NCBI RefSeq assembly: GCF_010686765.1
Contig: NZ_JAAGWF010000008.1
Coordinates: forward strand, 1-64,000
Direction: 5' to 3'
DNA: 64,000 bases
DNA from: Geodermatophilus sabuli
GTDB taxonomy: Bacteria; Actinomycetota; Actinomycetes; Mycobacteriales; Geodermatophilaceae
This document shows positions 31,634 through 39,932 of the stretch, one piece after another (positions within the stretch are counted from its first letter, which is position 1; each line of letters begins with the position of its first letter). The translations under genes and the position numbers were made by a program. Under the pieces are notes generated by a model, which searched no databases, was not told where the DNA came from, and saw nothing but the letters and a program-made list of their open reading frames with translations.

Positions 31634-32595
31634 TGGCCGGCAACAGCCAGCGCCGCGGCCGCCGCAGCGGCGACGGCAAGAAGACCGCGACCGCCGGGAC
31701 CGGTGGGAAGGGCCGCCGGGCGCTCGCCGGACGCGGGGCCACGCCACCGGCCGAGGCGCGGCCCGGCCACCCGGCCCAGCGCCGCGCCCAGGCGGAGGTG
31801 CGTCGCCGGACCGAGCGGGACCGCAGTCGGCAGCGGGCCGAGGAGGCTCCGGAGCTGCTGCTCGGCCGGAACCCGGTCGTCGAGGCACTGCGCGCGCAGA
31901 TCCCGGCGACGGCGCTGTACGTGGTCACCGGAGACGTCAGCCGCGGCGGTACCGACGAGCGCATCACCGAGGCGATCACGCTGGCCGCCGACCGCGGTCT
32001 GCCGCTGCTCGAGGTGGGCAAGGGCGAGTTCGACCGGATGTCCAACGGTGCCCTGCACCAGGGCATCGGCCTGCAGGTGCCGCCCTACCAGTACGCCCAC
32101 CCGGACGACCTGCTCGACCTGGCCGGGAACTCGGGTCGGCCGCCGCTGATCGTGGCCATGGACGGGGTCACCGACCCGCGCAACCTCGGTGCCGTCGTCC
32201 GGTCCGCCGCGGCCTTCGACGCGCACGGCGTCGTCGTCCCGCAGCGCCGCGCCGTGGGCATGACCGCCTCGGCCTGGCGGACCAGCGCCGGGGCCGCGGC
32301 CCGGCTGCCGGTCGCCCGTGCGGTCAACCTGGCCCGCGCGCTGGGCTCCTACCAGGACGCCGGCCTGCAGACCGTCGGGCTGGCCGGCGACGGGGACGTC
32401 GACGTGCACGAGTACGACGGCTTCGCCGACCCGGTGGCCCTGGTCGTCGGTGCCGAGGGGACGGGACTGTCGCGGCTGGTCCGGGAGCGGTGCGACGTCG
32501 TGGTCCGCATCCCGATCACCCGCGACACCGAGTCCCTCAACGTCAGCGTCGCCGCCGGCATCGCGCTGTACGCGGCCGCCGCCGCCCGCCGCTGA
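31633..32595 (+). CDS. rlmB: SpoU/TrmH-family 23S rRNA (guanosine-2'-O) methyltransferase
   Basis: A 320-residue 2'-O-methyltransferase of the RlmB type. A basic, disordered leader (about 1-75) precedes the L30e-like RNA-binding domain ([13 protein letters not shown]). The SPOUT domain has motif 1 ([15 protein letters not shown]), motif 2 ([10 protein letters not shown]) and motif 3 ([13 protein letters not shown]). The ATG overlaps the cysS TGA by one base. It follows cysS in mycobacteria as well (Rv3579c). Confidence 0.95.
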   Translation: MAGNSQRRGRRSGDGKKTATAGTGGKGRRALAGRGATPPAEARPGHPAQRRAQAEVRRRTERDRSRQRAEEAPELLLGRNPVVEALRAQIPATALYVVTGDVSRGGTDERITEAITLAADRGLPLLEVGKGEFDRMSNGALHQGIGLQVPPYQYAHPDDLLDLAGNSGRPPLIVAMDGVTDPRNLGAVVRSAAAFDAHGVVVPQRRAVGMTASAWRTSAGAAARLPVARAVNLARALGSYQDAGLQTVGLAGDGDVDVHEYDGFADPVALVVGAEGTGLSRLVRERCDVVVRIPITRDTESLNVSVAAGIALYAAAAARR

Positions 32596-32695
32596 CCGAC
32601 GCACCGCGGTCCTCCCGTGCCGTGGAACCCCGACTGGCGCGGCTCCCGGTCCGCCGTACGGTCGGGGGAGTCCACGCCGATCCCCGGGAGGCGCA

Positions 32696-33304
32696 GTGTC
32701 CGCGTTCACGATGATGGACCCGACCGTCCAGCCGGCGGTCGCCGCGGTCGGGCTGGCCCCACGGCCGGCCGACCTGCGCGGCCGGCGTCTGGTGCTCATG
32801 GACAACGGCAAGAACAACGCCCGGCGGCTGCTGGAGGAGGTCTTCACCCTCCTCGAGCCGCAGCTCGCGCCGTCCGAGGTCGTCTGGCGGAAGGTCCCGA
32901 CCACCCTGCCGGCGTCGGAGGAGCTGCTCGACGAGATCGCCGCGGACTGCGATCTGGTCATCCAAGCGGTCGGTGATTAGGGCTCCTGCAGCGCGGCCAG
33001 TGTGGCCGACACCATCCTCATGGAGCTGCGCGGCGTCCCGTCCGCGGCGATCTGCACCGACGCACTCAAGCCGGCCGCCGACGCGATGGCCCGCATCCAG
33101 GGCGCTCCGGGCTACCGGTACGCCGTCGTCCCGCACCCGGTGAGCAGCCTCGCCCCCGACGGGGTGCAGCGGCACGCTGAGCTCGCCGCTCCGCAGGTCC
33201 TCGAGATCCTCAAGGGGCAGCGCGTGACCGAGCTCGCGAGGTCAGGCAAGGACACAGCACAGCTCGGGCACGAGCCGACGAGCGCCAGCGAGCAGCGCTC
33301 GTGA
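32696..33304 (+). CDS. UGSC-family selenoprotein with in-frame TAG read as selenocysteine
   Basis: One 203-codon frame from GTG 32696 (GGGAGG about 6 bases before) to TGA 33302, interrupted once by TAG at 32978-32980 (codon 95). Around it the protein reads IQAVGD-[TAG]-GSCSAASVADTI, so TAG stands exactly where the UGSC family has Sec or Cys, two residues before Cys98. Codon usage is equally GC3-rich on both sides and the second half overlaps the partner gene. A SECIS-like hairpin follows the TAG. UAG-decoding tRNA-Sec and selenoprotein synthesis have been reported for Geodermatophilus and Blastococcus (Mukai et al. 2016, from memory). Likely a thiol/selenol redox enzyme, substrate unknown. 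A plain nonsense mutation is the alternative. Confidence 0.85.
32981..33026 (+). promoter_or_regulatory. Candidate bacterial SECIS hairpin
   Basis: Just after the TAG, CGGCC (32994-32998) pairs with GGCCG (33004-33008) around the loop AGTGT (32999-33003). The loop begins 18 bases after the TAG and has a G at its second position. These fit what I recall of the bacterial SECIS consensus (short upper stem, G among the first loop bases, loop about 16-37 bases from the codon). GCTCC (32982-32986) could also pair with GGAGC (33022-33026) as a lower stem. It would bind SelB during translation. Confidence 0.65.
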
Positions 33305-34395
33305 CCGACCTCCAACAGGCGCTGACCGCCGACGACCTGCTCGCCGCGATCGAGGAGTGCTTCGAGCGCGGGTGGACAGACGGGCTGCCCGTCGTCCCGC
33401 CGGTGCCCTCGCTCGTGCGGCGCTTCCTCGAGCACACCGACCGGGCGCCGTCGGACGTCGTCTGGTCCATGAGCCAGGTGAAGCGGGGCTGCACCGTCGA
33501 GGCGGCCGCGATCAACGCCGTCATGGCCGGCTGCCGCCCCGAGTACTTCCCGGTGGTGCTCGCCGCGCTGGAGGCGACGGTCGACGAGGGCTGGCCGGGC
33601 AACGGCGGCTGGCAGAGCACCACCGGTGGCGGCCCGCTGCTGGTGGTCAACGGCCCGGTGCGTCAGGAGCTCGGGGTCAACGCCAAGGGCAACGTGCTCG
33701 GCCCGGGGTTCCGCCCGAACGCCACCATCGGCCGGGCGATCCGGCTGATCATCATGAACGCGTACGGCATCCGCCCCCACGAGCTCGACCAGGCGACCCA
33801 GGGCACGCCGGGCAAGTACAGCCTGTGCATCGCGGAGAACGAGGAGGACAGCCCCTGGGAGCCGCTGCACGTCGAGCTGGGGCACGCCCCCGACGTCAGC
33901 ACCGTGTCCGCGCTGCACACCCGCAGCACCGAGTACGTCGACAACCGCAACACCGGGGACGCCCGCGAGGTGCTCACCGACATCGCGGACACCTGCGCGC
34001 GCATCGGTGCCATGACGGCCCGGCGCTACCGGCGGGTCGGCGTCGTCATCGGCCCCGAGCACGCCCAGCAGATGGCCGCCCAGGGCTTCTCCAAGCAGGA
34101 CGTGAAGGAGTTCCTGGTCGAGCACAGCGGGCGCACGGCCGGCGACCTGCGCCGCGCCGGGCGGGGCAGCGCGACGGCCCGCTCGGCGGCCGCCCGCCCG
34201 CAGGCCGGGACGATCCTCGCCGTCGAGGAGAACGACGACGACGCGGTCCCCGACGACCAGATCGTGACGCTCATCCAGTCGCCGGACGACGTCGTCGTGG
34301 TGGTGGCCGGGGCGGCCAACGCGGGTGTGTCGACGGTGGCCCAGACGCTGGGCTTCCCACCGAAGACGCCCGGCTGCGCCGTCGTCCGCCGTTAG
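33301..34395 (+). CDS. Partner protein of the UGSC selenoprotein, function unknown
   Basis: A 364-residue soluble protein whose GTG overlaps the UGSC stop by 4 bases, so the two are made together. Conserved-looking segments are GWTDGLPVVPP near 24, KRGCTVEAAAINAVMAGC at 61-78, GNVLGPGFRPNATIGRA and GKYSLCIAENEED. Cysteines lie at 20, 64, 78, 176, 232 and 359. No known catalytic fold is evident to me, and there is no signal peptide or membrane helix. I recall similar proteins next to UGSC genes but cannot name the family. It may be the second subunit of a reductase. It ends in TAG. Confidence 0.85.
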   Translation: MTDLQQALTADDLLAAIEECFERGWTDGLPVVPPVPSLVRRFLEHTDRAPSDVVWSMSQVKRGCTVEAAAINAVMAGCRPEYFPVVLAALEATVDEGWPGNGGWQSTTGGGPLLVVNGPVRQELGVNAKGNVLGPGFRPNATIGRAIRLIIMNAYGIRPHELDQATQGTPGKYSLCIAENEEDSPWEPLHVELGHAPDVSTVSALHTRSTEYVDNRNTGDAREVLTDIADTCARIGAMTARRYRRVGVVIGPEHAQQMAAQGFSKQDVKEFLVEHSGRTAGDLRRAGRGSATARSAAARPQAGTILAVEENDDDAVPDDQIVTLIQSPDDVVVVVAGAANAGVSTVAQTLGFPPKTPGCAVVRR

Positions 34396-34397
34396 GC

Positions 34398-34409
34398 CCC
34401 CTGCAGGGG
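34398..34409. terminator. Short palindrome between convergent genes
   Basis: The 12-base palindrome CCCCTGCAGGGG lies just after the UGSC partner stop and before the convergent DUF445 gene, in a 36-base gap. It is followed by a G-rich run and the segment GTCCTCTCTCAG, which also precedes the disA stop. A weak terminator is the likely role. Confidence 0.4.
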
Positions 34410-34431
34410 ACGGGGGGCAGGGAGTCCTCTC

Positions 34432-35730
34432 TCAGCCGAGCAGCTGGGCGACGGTGTAGATGAGCAGGCCGGCCAGCCCGCCGACGACCGTGCCGTTCAC
34501 CCGGATCCACTGCAGGTCGCGGCCGACCTGCAGTTCGATCCGCCGGCTGGTCTCCTCGGTGTCCCAGCGCTCGACCGTGCTGCCCACCAGGTCGGCGAGG
34601 TCACCGGAGAACCGCTCGACGAGGTACCCGGCGGCGGTGTGCGCGTGCCGCTGGACCAGCTCCCGCACGGTCGGGTCGTGCTGCAGCAGCTGGGCGCCCT
34701 CGGCGATCAGCCCGGCCACCCGGGCCCGCAGCACCGAGTCCGGGTCGGCGGCCGCGGACAGGACGGCGTTCTTGGCGTTGGTCCACAGCGAACCCGACCA
34801 CGTCCGGACGGCGGGGTGCTCCAGCAGCTCCTTCTTCAGCTCCTCGACCCGGCCGGCGGTGTCCGGGTCGCTGCGCAGCGCGTGCACGTAGCCACGCAGC
34901 CGGTCGTCGTAGACCCGGCGCAGCTCGTGGCGGGGGTCCTCGCCGACCTCGCTGAGGAACGTCTGCAGTCCCGCGAAGACGCGGTCGAAGACACGGTCGT
35001 CGACCCAGTCGGGCACCCACGCGGGGGAGGCGTCACCGAGCTGGGCGCGGAAGACCACCCGGTTGTCCTCGAGGAAGCGGGCCAGCCCTCGCAGGGCCGC
35101 CGACAGCACCTCCTGGTGCCGGTCGCCGTCGACGACCAGCTCCAGCGCGCGGGCCACCACCGGCGCGGCGGGTGTGGCGTGCAGCTTCCGGTCGACCAGC
35201 GCCGCGACGGCGGGCCGCAGGTCGTCGTCCCGGAGCAGGCCGGCGACGGCGACGAGCACCGCCGACGTGTCGCCGGCCAGTCGCTGGGCCCGCCCCGGGG
35301 CGGCGAGGAAGGCGCCCAGCCGGCCGGGGACGTCGACGGTGGTCAGCTTCTCCTCGACCACCGCGCGGGTCAGGAAGTTCTCCTGCACGAACGTGCCCAG
35401 GCTGGCGCCGATCTGGTCCTTCTTCCGCGGGATGATCGCGGTGTGCGGGATCGGCAGGCGCAGCGGGTGCCGGAACAGCGCGGTGACGGCGAACCAGTCG
35501 GCCAGGGCACCGACCATGGACGCCTCGGCGGCTGCCCGGACGTAGCCGACCCACGCCCCGGCGTCCTCCCCGACCAGCACGCAGGCGAGGAAGACGACGG
35601 CGGCGGCCAGGAAGAGCCCGGTGGCCAGCCGCTTCATGCGGGCGAGGTCGCGCGCCCGCTCCGGGTCGTCGAGCGACGTGGCCAGGGGGGCGGTCGGGCG
35701 GGGAGCCGGCACCCGCCCGAGCCTAGGCAC
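34432..35730 (-). CDS. DUF445 family membrane protein
   Basis: A 432-residue protein with a membrane helix near residues 33-55 and a second at the very C-terminus (VNGTVVGGLAGLLIYTVAQ). Between them is a long helical domain with the family hallmark EASMVGALADWFAVTALFRHP and IPHTAIIPRKKDQIG. The family is widespread (YjiN/YheB-like) with no established function. The GTG start is uncertain, and no ribosome site is visible. Same strand as the protease gene that ends 8 bases upstream, so probably one transcript. Confidence 0.9.
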   Translation of the reverse strand: MPRLGRVPAPRPTAPLATSLDDPERARDLARMKRLATGLFLAAAVVFLACVLVGEDAGAWVGYVRAAAEASMVGALADWFAVTALFRHPLRLPIPHTAIIPRKKDQIGASLGTFVQENFLTRAVVEEKLTTVDVPGRLGAFLAAPGRAQRLAGDTSAVLVAVAGLLRDDDLRPAVAALVDRKLHATPAAPVVARALELVVDGDRHQEVLSAALRGLARFLEDNRVVFRAQLGDASPAWVPDWVDDRVFDRVFAGLQTFLSEVGEDPRHELRRVYDDRLRGYVHALRSDPDTAGRVEELKKELLEHPAVRTWSGSLWTNAKNAVLSAAADPDSVLRARVAGLIAEGAQLLQHDPTVRELVQRHAHTAAGYLVERFSGDLADLVGSTVERWDTEETSRRIELQVGRDLQWIRVNGTVVGGLAGLLIYTVAQLLG

Positions 35731-35738
35731 CCCGCCGG

Positions 35739-37022
35739 TCAGCCGGTCGTGGCGCCCAGGGTCACGTCGACCTGCGTCGTCCCGTCCACCCGTCGCACCG
35801 TCAGGGCCACCTCGTCACCGGGGGTCGCGCTGCGCACGGCGGCGGTGAGCTCCGTGGAGGTGGTCACCAGCCGGTCGCCGACGGCGGTGATGACGTCGCC
35901 GGACCGCAGCCCCGCGTCGGCGGCCGGGGTGCCGGGCTGGACCTGGACGACCTGCGCCCCGGTGCCCACCCCCTGGTTGCCGTCGGCGGCGGCCGTCTGG
36001 GCGCTGACGCCCAGGTAGGTGGTCTGGGCCGAGCCGGTGTCGATGATCTCCTGCGCGATCCGCTGCGCGGTGTTGCCCGGGATGGCGAAGCCGACGCCGA
36101 TGTTGCCGCTCTCGGCCTGCGCGCCGGGCCCGCCGGAGGCCACCGTGGCGATGGCGGTGTTGATGCCCACCACCTCACCGGCGGCGTCGACCAGGGCGCC
36201 GCCGGAGTTGCCCGGGTTGATCGCGGCGTCGGTCTGCAGCGCGTCGATGACGGTGGCGTCGCCCTCGGTGGAGCCGGTGGCGACGGCCCGGTCGGTGGCG
36301 CTGATGATGCCGTCGGTCACCGTGTCGGACAGGCCCAGCGGTGCCCCGATCGCCACCGCCAGATCGCCGACCTGCACCTCGTCGGAGTCGGCGAAGGTGG
36401 CCGGGGTGAGCCCGGTGACGCCGTCGAGCCGCAGCACCGCCAGGTCGTAGACCGGGTCGGTGCCGACGACGGTGGCGTCGTGGAGCGCGCCGTCGGACGT
36501 GCGCACCGACACGGTCGTCGAGCCCGCCCCGTCCGGGCTGACCACGTGGTTGTTGGTGAGGACGTAGCCGTCCTCGCTGAGGACGACGCCCGAGCCGCTG
36601 CCCGAGCCCGAGGAGCCGCTGACGTAGACCGTCACCACGCTGGGCGCGGCCTTGGCGGCCGCTGCGGTGACGGCGGTGGCGTTCTGGGGGTCGGTGATGG
36701 TGACGTTCTGCGCTGGGAGGGTGCCGCTGCCGCCGGTGGTGGATCCGTCGGCGAGCACGGCCACGCCGGCTCCCGCACCGCCACCGATGAGCGCGCCGGC
36801 CAGCAGCCCGGCGAGGCCGATGCGCAGCCGACCGGAGCGGGCGGACGTCACCGGCGGCGGCTGCAACAGCGCGGTCGAGCCGGGACCCGGCTGGCCCGGC
36901 CCCATCTGACCGGTCGCCGGCTGTCCCGGGACGCCGGGGTGCGGGTGTCCGTAGCCCGGCTGCTGCCAGGCCGGCGGCACCCACGAGCCGGGTGCCTGGG
37001 TGGGGATGCCGTGGTCGCTCAC
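35739..37022 (-). CDS. HtrA/PepD-like trypsin-type serine protease with PDZ domain
   Basis: A 427-residue envelope quality-control protease. The N-terminal about 60 residues are a Pro/Gly-rich cytoplasmic tail, then a membrane helix (about 66-92), then the extracytoplasmic trypsin domain. The catalytic triad is intact: H159 (TNNHVV), D193 (VYDLAVLRLD), S273 (INPGNSGGAL). One PDZ domain (about 335-425) closes the protein. The GTG is chosen because GGAGG sits 9 bases upstream; the open frame extends further but loses coding character. Likely stress-induced, but no regulator site is visible. Confidence 0.95.
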   Translation of the reverse strand: MSDHGIPTQAPGSWVPPAWQQPGYGHPHPGVPGQPATGQMGPGQPGPGSTALLQPPPVTSARSGRLRIGLAGLLAGALIGGGAGAGVAVLADGSTTGGSGTLPAQNVTITDPQNATAVTAAAAKAAPSVVTVYVSGSSGSGSGSGVVLSEDGYVLTNNHVVSPDGAGSTTVSVRTSDGALHDATVVGTDPVYDLAVLRLDGVTGLTPATFADSDEVQVGDLAVAIGAPLGLSDTVTDGIISATDRAVATGSTEGDATVIDALQTDAAINPGNSGGALVDAAGEVVGINTAIATVASGGPGAQAESGNIGVGFAIPGNTAQRIAQEIIDTGSAQTTYLGVSAQTAAADGNQGVGTGAQVVQVQPGTPAADAGLRSGDVITAVGDRLVTTSTELTAAVRSATPGDEVALTVRRVDGTTQVDVTLGATTG

Positions 37023-37128
37023 TGTCCCAGTCCTCCTCACGGGCGGCTGTCCGCCGCCCCGAGACCACTGTCGGTCGAGGGGCTGCCGCGACGCTGGTGG
37101 TCGCCTGTGAGGTCGCTGGACGCCGTCG

Positions 37129-37905
37129 TCACCGGGGCACGTCGGGCAGGACGTGGCCGCCCGCGACCAACTCGGTGACCGCCCAGACGGCCGTTCCCTG
37201 GGCGGCGAGCAGGCCGACGAGCACGAGCAGCTGGGCCGCGCCGGCCTCGAGCGGGCTGCCGCCGCCGAGCAGCACGCCGACGAACGCGCCGGGCAGGGTG
37301 ACCAGTCCGACGGTGCGGGTCTGGTCCAACGCCGGGAGGAGCGCACCCGCCGCGGCCGGCCGCACCACCTCGAGGACGGCGTCCCGGCGGAGCAGGCCGA
37401 GCGCGAGGGCTGCCTCGACCTCGCCGCGCCGGCCGGTCAGCTCCTCGCGCAGCCGCCGTCCGGCCAGGGAGGTGGCCGTCATCGCGCCGCCGATCAGGAT
37501 GCCGGCGATCGGGATCACCGCCTCCCCGCGCAGCGGCACCGCACCGCTGACCAGCACCAGGGCCACCACCGGTGCGGCGCCGGCGAGGACGGGCAGGGCC
37601 GCCGTGGCCACGCGTCCCGGGGCGCCGGGTGCCCGCAGGGGCAGGCCGGTGGCCCGGCCTGCCGCGGTGGCCGCGGCGACGACGACCATCAGGAGCACGA
37701 ACGCCGCCGACAGCCACAGCGAGCCGACCACGGCCAGCAGGACCGCCGAGACGACGGCGAGCTGCACGGTCGCCCGCACCACGGCGACGACGACCGGCCG
37801 GTCCTGAGCCAGGCCGGAGAGCCGGCCGACGACCGCGGCCAGGACCGCGAGGACGACCAGCACCGCGGCCAGCCGGGGGCCCAGGTCGACGACGGAGGAA
37901 GCCAC
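37129..37905 (-). CDS. FetB-like (UPF0014) ABC transporter permease
   Basis: A 258-residue membrane protein of about seven helices, of the FetB/UPF0014 family. In E. coli FetAB exports iron and protects against oxidative stress. Conserved features are RATVQL early, IPIAGILIGGAMTATS and the late DQTRTVGLVTLPGAFVG. No FetA-type ATPase gene is next to it, so the ATPase must be encoded elsewhere or the protein works otherwise. GTG start. Confidence 0.9.
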   Translation of the reverse strand: MASSVVDLGPRLAAVLVVLAVLAAVVGRLSGLAQDRPVVVAVVRATVQLAVVSAVLLAVVGSLWLSAAFVLLMVVVAAATAAGRATGLPLRAPGAPGRVATAALPVLAGAAPVVALVLVSGAVPLRGEAVIPIAGILIGGAMTATSLAGRRLREELTGRRGEVEAALALGLLRRDAVLEVVRPAAAGALLPALDQTRTVGLVTLPGAFVGVLLGGGSPLEAGAAQLLVLVGLLAAQGTAVWAVTELVAGGHVLPDVPR

Positions 37906-37955
37906 GGGCGCCGATCATCCCCGGGCGCCGAGCATCCCCGGGTCCGGCGGGCAGG

Positions 37956-38858
37956 TCAGCCGACGGCGTAGATCTCCGAGCGGGGCTCGAGGCCGGTCCG
38001 GCGGAACACCGGGGGCACGAACGCCATCGGCGACGTGCAGTGCCGCAGCAGCCACCGGTGCAACCCGTCCAGGGGCCGGTACAGCAGGCCGCCGTGCCCC
38101 GCGCTCAGGGTCAGCAGCGGTGTGGGGCAGGCCGCAGCCAGCACGCGGCCGCCCGTGACCCCGGGCAGCGTCTGGTGGGACAGCTGGAGGTCGGGATGGC
38201 GCTCGCGCCAGGCGCCGGCGTCCGCGGTCCAGTCCGACCCGGCGTCGGGCCGGCTGTGCACGACGAGCAGCGGGCGGCCCGCACGTCTGGCCTGCTCGGC
38301 GGCGAAGCGGGCCACCGGCTCGTCGTCGCCGCGGTCGCCGAGGCCGAGGACCACCACGTGCGGGCGGCTCCCTCCCGGGCCGGGGCGGCGCCGGGGGACG
38401 ACGACGACCGGGCGGGGCGAGCGGGCGGCCACCCGCTGGGCGACGGAGGCCAGCACCATCTCGTCGGCCGCCCCCGTCGTGGCGATGCCCAGGACGAGCA
38501 GGTCGGCGTCCTGTGCTGCGCGGACGAGTGCGGTGACGGGATCGCCGGGCACGCCCTGGGTCGAGGTGGGCACCGAGGCGTCGGTGTGCCGGGCCACGGT
38601 GTAGGCGTGCGCGGTGATGCCACGGGCGCGGGGGAGCTCCGGCGGGGAGGCCCCGGCCACCCCCGAGCGGGGGAGGTGCCGGGTCGCGTGCACGATGCGC
38701 AACGGGGCTCCCCGGCGGGCGGCCTCCTCGGTGGCCCACCGGACCGCCTGCAGCGCGCACTCGCTGCCGTCGGTGCCGACCACGACCGCACCGGCGGGCG
38801 GGGTGTCGTCCGCCGGTCGAGCGGTGGCCGGAGCGGGAGTCGGGGTCGTCGTGGACAC
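37956..38858 (-). CDS. Universal stress protein with two UspA domains
   Basis: About 300 residues: a Pro/Thr/Ala-rich leader followed by two tandem UspA folds. The first begins VVVGTDGSECALQAVRWA and ends VVVVPRRR with a GxxG-type nucleotide loop. The second (VVVLGLGDRGDDEPVARFA ... LLTLSAGHGGLLYRP) has a degenerate loop. Such proteins respond to starvation, hypoxia or DNA damage. GTG 38858 is preferred to 38864 because GGAG then lies 6 bases upstream. Divergent from the next membrane protein. Confidence 0.9.
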   Translation of the reverse strand: MSTTTPTPAPATARPADDTPPAGAVVVGTDGSECALQAVRWATEEAARRGAPLRIVHATRHLPRSGVAGASPPELPRARGITAHAYTVARHTDASVPTSTQGVPGDPVTALVRAAQDADLLVLGIATTGAADEMVLASVAQRVAARSPRPVVVVPRRRPGPGGSRPHVVVLGLGDRGDDEPVARFAAEQARRAGRPLLVVHSRPDAGSDWTADAGAWRERHPDLQLSHQTLPGVTGGRVLAAACPTPLLTLSAGHGGLLYRPLDGLHRWLLRHCTSPMAFVPPVFRRTGLEPRSEIYAVG

Positions 38859-39041
38859 GGACACCTCCGGGAAGTGGTCGTCCCCCGTGCGGCTCCGAGC
38901 GTCCCCGTCCGAGCGGCCGCGGGGAAGACCCCTCCGCCACCACGGTGCGTGCAGAGTGGCTGCGACCTGGGTAGGAACGGGCCCTGGTCGCCGCTCCGCC
39001 GGCGTCCGATCCCGTGCCCGGCGCGTCCTGGAGGCTGCCCA

Positions 39042-39683
39042 GTGCCCAACCGCGGACCTCTCGCTCTGCCCCTGCTGGGGATCGGCCTGCTCGCCGGTGG
39101 CGCCCTGGCCGTGGTCGGCGGCCTGGCCCTCCCCCCCGACGGCCTGGTCGCCGTGAGCCTGGCCGCGGTCGTGTCCGGTTGCCTGGCCGCCGGCATCGCG
39201 CGGGAGTCCGACCGGCCCGACCGGCGCGCGACGATGGACGCGGCCTGGCGGGCGGCCGCGGCGGCGGTCGCGGTGCTGCTCGTGCTGTCCGGTGCGGCGG
39301 TGCTCGGCGGGGCGCTGCTGACCCTGCTGCTGGCCGGGGCCGGGGCGACCGCCGCGCTGGCGGTGTGGGTGGTCCGCACGGACCGGGGCATCGCGGCCGG
39401 CGTCCCGCAGGTGCCGCCCGCCACGGTGCGGCGGCCGGTCCCGGTGCTCCCGGTGTCGGCGCTGTCGACCGGTGACCTGGGCCGGGAGTGGGTCCGGACG
39501 ACGGAGGCGCTGGCCACGCGGCTGGACCTCGGCACCCGCCAGGCGCTCGTGGTCCGGCGCCAGGAGACCCTCGACGAGCTCGAGCGCCGCGACCCGGCCG
39601 GCTTCGCGCGGTGGCTCGCCGCCACCCCGTCACCCGGCAGTGACCCGGCCGGCCACCTGCGCCACGGGGACCCCGCCGCCTGA
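39042..39683 (+). CDS. Multi-pass membrane protein of unknown function
   Basis: A 213-residue protein with four hydrophobic helices in the first 125 residues and a soluble C-terminal region. That region carries LSTGDLGREWVRTTEALATRL and a charged helix (RQETLDELERRDPAGFARWL), a pattern I associate with small actinobacterial membrane proteins of unknown role. GTG start with GGAGG 7 bases upstream. A hairpin at 39719-39735 follows. Confidence 0.8.
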   Translation: MPNRGPLALPLLGIGLLAGGALAVVGGLALPPDGLVAVSLAAVVSGCLAAGIARESDRPDRRATMDAAWRAAAAAVAVLLVLSGAAVLGGALLTLLLAGAGATAALAVWVVRTDRGIAAGVPQVPPATVRRPVPVLPVSALSTGDLGREWVRTTEALATRLDLGTRQALVVRRQETLDELERRDPAGFARWLAATPSPGSDPAGHLRHGDPAA

Positions 39684-39718
39684 GCGGCGTCGCCGGAGCC
39701 GGAGGTCCGTCAGACCCG

Positions 39719-39735
39719 CCCTGGGCGCCCCAGGG
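39719..39735 (+). terminator. Small terminator hairpin
   Basis: CCCTGGG (39719-39725) pairs with CCCAGGG (39729-39735) around a 3-base loop, 36 bases after the membrane protein stop. There is no T-run. The remaining 200 bases before the next gene show nothing else I can name. Confidence 0.55.
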
Positions 39736-39932
39736 TCTATGGTGGCCCCGGCGAGCCTCACGCCCAACCCCAGACCGGTCCTCCACGCGGGCCGGCGACG
39801 CGGGGCAAAGGGGACTGCGAGAGCCTCGAGGCGCTGCACGGCCCGGACGTCCTGTTCGCTCGGATGCCACGGCTGCGGCGGCGCACGGCCGCGTGGAGCC
39901 GTCGCCGCGGGCGCAGCCGGGAGAGTCCGACC

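Noticed and set aside
32696..33304. Two separate small genes, 32696-32980 and 33002-33304
   Set aside because: Both are in the same frame, split only by the TAG at the UGSC motif; the second lacks a ribosome site at its GTG. One recoded gene explains the data better.
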